Made by a program: the position numbers and the translations under genes. 64,000 bases of DNA from Oopsacas minuta (taxonomy: Eukaryota > Porifera > Hexactinellida > Lyssacinosida > Leucopsacidae), in contig JAKMXF010000315.1 in the NCBI GenBank assembly GCA_024704765.1, positions 280,396-344,395 on the forward strand, written 5' to 3'. A model generated the notes under the pieces. It did no database searches, was not told where the DNA came from, and saw only the letters and a program-made list of their open reading frames with translations. Position 1 is the first letter of the stretch, and each line of letters begins with the position of its first letter. Positions 59,849-64,000 of the stretch are shown here, in pieces.

Positions 59849-60040
59849 GAATGGTGAATTGATCTCCAGATTTATTATTTCTCCGTGTAGCTAATGCTAG
59901 TCTGGACGAAAAATTCTTCATGAGACAGATAACTACTATTTACATACCTATTCTTACTTACATACTTATTCTGATATTGTCCACAGATGTATTTGTCTTT
60001 TTGTGTTTAGATACATTTACACTATTGTTCTGCTATATTC

Positions 60041-60046
60041 AATAAA
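60041..60046 (+). terminator. Poly(A) signal of the USP5 gene
   Basis: A canonical AATAAA lies 193 bases after the stop codon, with T-rich sequence after it (tatttatgtaattgttag). It is the first perfect hexamer in the 3' flank and the likely cleavage signal, giving a 3' UTR of about 0.2 kb. Confidence 0.6.
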
Positions 60047-60413
60047 CTATTTATGTAATTGTTAGTCTATGTGAGTGAATTATTGAACTCTTGTAGATAG
60101 CCCATACATTTCTTTCTTGTGATGTGATATTCCAATTTTGTTCTTCAAAACTTTTATCTACGGAACTAGCGGGGACATGTGGATTTTGGGCCAGAGTTAG
60201 GTCATCATATGTCAATTAGAAGTTATATGACTCTGCAATAAAAAGAAATTTTGTTGGTATTGTTTAAACACAGTTACTGACCAGGAATAATATCGTACTA
60301 TTCAGTACCAGTGGCAGATATACAAAGATCAACAAATTGACAATTTTGAACGGATAAATTGAAAGTGCATTTATCTATCACGTATGGATTTATTTCCTTT
60401 GCAACGCAGAATA

Positions 60414-61151
60414 CAGTGGAAGCCGCTTAATCGGGACAGCTCGGGAGTCAATGTTTTGTCCCGATTAACCGATTAACTGATTAATCGATTATGTTATTTA
60501 AGTATTCAAAACTTGTTTTTCATTGTCACATGAACTAATATATCTTGTTTCTATACTACTAATCCTGATTGATCTAGAGTCTAGTAGAGATTTGATTGTG
60601 TATGGGTATAGTTCCGCTTCAAGAGGTCATAGAATGCGTTACGTTATATACTTAGAAAGTAAGATAATATAGTTTAAATAATAGTGCATGTGCTTATTAC
60701 TGCAACCCATAGAAACGTTTGGATACCCAACAATGTGCTCATTATTGAGGGAATGATACACGGTGGAATAACCAATGGAAACTGAGGCGAGTGAGCAATG
60801 TTAATAATGTTAGTATAGTAAATGGTAATCGCATTGGTGTTGTATTGTTATGGTTGTAGATAATATTTAAATTCCTAGTTTTAGAACAAACCATTTTACA
60901 ATGATTCTGAATAAATATACAATCGTTAAATTTGGATAGAAATCCCAATTGAGCGAATACAATTAATATCCTGTTAATCGGGATAAGAAATCCTAAATAA
61001 CCGATTATAAACTTTCAAATATTCGGGATAAAAATCCCGATTAAATGTCCCAATTATCCCACGATTTTCTATGTAAAAACTGTTCCCAAACCATTGTCCC
61101 GTTTTAACGGATATCCCGATTATCTGAGTCCCCATTAAGCGGCTTCCACTG
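60414..61151 (-). mobile_element. pogo/Tigger-like MITE, copy 2
   Basis: Inverted ends cagtggaagccgcttaatcg and complement, TA on each side (60412-60413, 61152-61153). It is 738 bp against 750 bp for copy 1, in the opposite orientation. Most of the central part is nearly identical to copy 1, including a shared 64-codon open frame, so the family was recently active. It lies about 0.37 kb beyond the USP5 poly(A) signal. Confidence 0.88.
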
Positions 61152-61153
61152 TA

Positions 61154-61842
61154 TCTCATGAATTTGACAACTTTCCTGAGATAATCTATATTAAGCTTTC
61201 GTCCAGATTGCCATTCTTTAGTGCATTTGTCGCCACGCGACTGTGAAATACTCAGCAGCACATACCACAAATTATTAAAGGAAGAGATTCCATATATATA
61301 TTGCTGATCTATAGTATACAGTTTAGTAAATGTCAAATTGTCTTATATGACCAGATAGTTGAAATCCTGCGAAACCATACTCAACTATTTATTTTGACAA
61401 GTAACACATCAACACAGCTATTCCACTCATGATATTTGCACAACTTACCGATTTCATTCATTCTTCTTTTTTTCAAATTATCCGGGTAGGCCTCGTTTCA
61501 CAACCAAAGGCAGCACTTGGAATAGCATCTATATTAACAGGCTCCATACCCTAATTGAGATTATGCTGCAAAGATGTAAAGCCATAGTTCAAGCATAAAG
61601 AGGTTGTACTAAGTACTAACGACAAATTACTAAATAATACAACATTACGGTGAATATCAGTCATAGAGATAAGAATTTGGGGTAAATGAATTCTGAGCAA
61701 TTCTTTTTGACCGGCATTGTAGTACAGTTTTTGCAATACAAAAACTTCATACCCTAATTTCAAAAGGTGACTTTCATTAATCCGACAAAGTGACCATTCC
61801 TCGAAGATGATAGGAAAGCTAATACATCAAAACTGTACTATA
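61154..61842. other. No gene recognised
   Basis: Spacer between the MITE and mariner D. Short chance frames only. Confidence 0.35.
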
Positions 61843-63176
61843 CTAGGGCGTTCAATAAGTCTTGCGGGTGAAATCATAGAGTATGATACAAACACTATAC
61901 ACACTAATTCACTATATTATTTATTCAAAGTAATCCCCTCCTGCAGATACACAAAGTTTGAACCTTTCCACCCACTTGTAAAACACATTTCTGTACTCTT
62001 CTTCGGGGATGGATTTGAAGTACTGGTACAGGCCCGTTCCGAGTGCTTGTAATGTGTTAAAATCTTTGCCTTGGAGGTAGATTTTAAGCTTGGAGAATAG
62101 CCAAATATCACACAGGGGTTAGGTCTGGTGAATAAGGTGGATGAGGGAGTAATTCTAACCCTTCTACATCCAAGTTTTTGGCAAGCTTAGCTGTATGGAC
62201 CTGGCTTTATCAATCAAAATCTTCATTCCTCGAGTTCCGTTCCGGTTTTCGGGCGGTACTTTTCTATATTTTTATCAAGTTTCGAAACACATGCTCTGTA
62301 AAGAAAGTAGCAGTAACTGCTTTGTCATTCTCACAAGGTAATTGCAAGACAATTCCATGACTACTGAAGAAGATGGTATACATAATCTTAGGTTTTCTGT
62401 AGTCGGGCCTAGGAATTTTCGTCGGTTGTCGTTATCCCCCACTCATGATCGCTTCTTATACTTGCTATATGATGTTGGATAGTACACCCACGTCTCGTCA
62501 CCAGTAATAATCTCTGTTAGGAGTCTAGAATCGCAGTTCTCATAAGTTTCCAAGAGTTTCTTGGCGATATTCAGTCGTGCCAACCTTTGATTCTCACTGA
62601 GCTTATGCGGGACCCATTTCCCACAAATCGATCGGTAGCCAAGCTCAGTCGTCAGAATTGTACGAATAGCTCCCGATGAAATCTCCATACTTTGTTCTAA
62701 CTGATTGACAGTAATGCACTTGTCTTCCATGACCATATTTTAATGAGTGCGATATTCTCTGAAGTGGTGACGGATACTGGTCTTCCAGATCGAGGCAAAT
62801 CTGTGACATCAGCATCACTAGAGCTAAAACGGACAGCCCATCGCTCTACAGTAGATCTGGAAGGGCAATCCACGCACAATGTCTCCTGTAACTCGCTGAA
62901 GATCTGTACGGGCTGGATCTTGAGTATTGTGCGAAACTCTATGTAAGCTCGCCATTTGAGGTTGAAGTTATCATCCTTTGAAGCCATATATTCAACAGTG
63001 GGTATAAATTGACTACACATAACTATCTCAAAAATTCATAATTTGTATTGAATAAGCTTGAAACTTTCAGTATATGGAGTTTAACTATATGGGCTCATAA
63101 TATATGAAAGTTAGATATATTACTTGACTAATTCCTAAGATACATCAAAACCCGCAAGACTTATTGAACGCCCTGA
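61843..63176 (-). mobile_element. mariner element D, complete
   Basis: Inverted repeats of about 27 bp: left ctagggcgttcaataagtct, right read inward tcagggcgttcaataagtct, identical through cttgcgggt. TA flanks at 61841-61842 and 63177-63178. Length 1334 bp. Same subfamily as mariner C by the shared core gcgttcaataagt. Confidence 0.93.
61915..62987 (-). pseudogene. mariner transposase pseudogene D
   Basis: Start ATG at 62987 (MASKDDNFNLKWRAYIEFRT). First helix-turn-helix LQETLCVDCPSRSTVERWAV, then DLPRSGRPVSVTTSENIALI. A frameshift near 62740 leads to ITVNQLEQSMEISSGAIRTI and ICGKWVPHKLSENQRLARLN. IITGDETWVYYPTSYSKYKK carries the first catalytic Asp intact, then a stop at 62443. Further frames give a GTRGMKILIDKA block (second Asp) and, after a 1-nt shift near 62120, SPDLTP-CDIWLFSKLKIYL (third Asp), ending FKSIPEEEYRNVFYKWVERF. 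DD34D class. At least three frameshifts, but all catalytic residues are readable. Confidence 0.88.
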
Positions 63177-63178
63177 TA

Positions 63179-63533
63179 GTTACTACAGTATACTAGACCT
63201 GTATATAAGTTATTTGATAAAGGAAAATACAATAGACTAAGGCATGCAAATTATATTTGATGATTTATTTTACTGACGAGCTGCTATGTAGCTTTTGGTC
63301 ATTAATTTGGCACCCCTTGCCTATGCCTATAGCATCAAGAAATAGTAAATTCTCAAATTTCGATTTTTACCAATTTTAGAACAATTTTGATGACTTAATA
63401 ATTCTATCAAGAGTTTGCATTGGGGTTTAACATCATATTGAGGGGTACCTGTGATTGAGATTTCAAACTTCCATCGGGGTGGGTTCCAAAGGGAGATGGT
63501 GTTTGGTTCGTTTGGAAAACCACAGCCCGATGC
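63179..63533. other. No feature seen
   Basis: AT-rich spacer without open frames or repeats of note. Confidence 0.3.
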
Positions 63534-64000
63534 AGGGCCGGATTAAGGCGGGGGCTGATGGGGCTGCAGCCCCAGGCCCATCGTAAAAATAGGCCCACTT
63601 TGTTAGTGCCATAGGCCGTGTAGACAGAGCCAAGAGTTAGTTTTGTTGACCCTAGAAGCACCTGGATTTCATAAGAAGGCCTTAAGTTGATCCATGGCTA
63701 ATTCTCATAGCAGGCTAAGTTTCACTATTTTTTGAGAATGGCATGATTTATGTAGATGTGTTTATGACTTAATATTGTCATATTAATTTTGGTCGTTAAT
63801 CAATAGTCTATGTTATCATTGTGAAACTCAATTTTGTCAGTAAGCATTGCTTTATGTTTTCTTATATTAAATTATATCTTCTAAGATTATCACAGAGCAA
63901 TTTAATAATATCCGCTAAGCCCAAGCATACCTTGTATTTATAGCTTACTTTTTACTTCATTGCATTATATGCAGCTTTCGATTATATTTGTGTTAGCCCA
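63534..64000 (+). mobile_element. End of a hAT-type element, running out of the window
   Basis: cagggccggattaaggcggg followed by gggctgcagccccaggccca is a typical hAT terminus with a GC-rich hairpin (ggggctgcagcccc). The DNA beyond is AT-rich with no transposase readable before the window ends. The far end was not found, so the extent is uncertain. Confidence 0.5.

Noticed and set aside
1-64000. CRISPR arrays, operons or bacterial-type regulatory sites
   Set aside because: No regularly spaced identical repeats; the gene structure is clearly eukaryotic with spliced exons.
1-64000. Retrotransposons with reverse transcriptase, or endogenous viral sequence
   Set aside because: No reverse transcriptase motif (YxDD context), LTR pair or viral gene was recognised on either strand.

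Overview
The window is AT-rich eukaryotic nuclear DNA. It is dominated by one protein-coding gene that fills nearly all of it, position 1057 to 59848 on the + strand. This is a ubiquitin carboxyl-terminal hydrolase of the USP5/USP13 (isopeptidase T) family. Five exons with GT-AG introns join in frame to a predicted 796-residue protein with the family architecture: N-terminal UBP-like region, UBP zinc finger, Cys box, two UBA domains and His box. Only about 2.4 kb is coding. The four introns are about 15.8, 15.3, 9.5 and 15.8 kb. The mix of transposons (mariner, maT-like DD37D, BED-finger hAT, MULE, Helitron-like, CACTA-like) fits an arthropod. A copepod such as a sea louse is my best guess from AT-richness and mariner load, but this is inference.

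Intron 1 (1502-17304) holds a hAT relic (3.6-4.8 kb), a possible second hAT-like relic (4.9-5.55 kb), a coiled-coil coding relic (6.2-6.7 kb), a Helitron-like repeat, two more hAT relics (13.26-15.4 kb) and another Helitron-like copy. The Helitron-like repeat is split by a 2235-bp element with 129-bp terminal inverted repeats, CACTG ends and a 3-bp TAA duplication. Its single gene belongs to a family I remember as widespread but unannotated in arthropod genomes.

Intron 2 (17558-32851) has a hAT-type element carrying a mariner, a tRNA-like relic, and a 4.66-kb hAT that contains a mariner and a pogo-like MITE. Helitron-like copies and a hAT-type MITE complete it. Intron 3 (33021-42515) has a small pogo-like MITE just after the exon, a decayed Tc1-like relic, a complete MULE whose gene ends in a RING finger, and a young DD37D maT-like element with perfect 27-bp inverted repeats.

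Intron 4 (43164-58972) has a complete mariner, a foldback element, a Helitron-like copy, a BED-hAT relic with a perfect 16-bp hairpin, and several unassigned open frames that could be nested exons. Downstream of the gene come a poly(A) signal, a second copy of the pogo-like MITE, a complete mariner of the same subfamily as the intron 4 copy, and the end of a hAT-type element.

All transposase genes seen carry stops or frameshifts. The maT-like copy and the 61.8-63.2 kb mariner are the least damaged. The host protease frame is intact.
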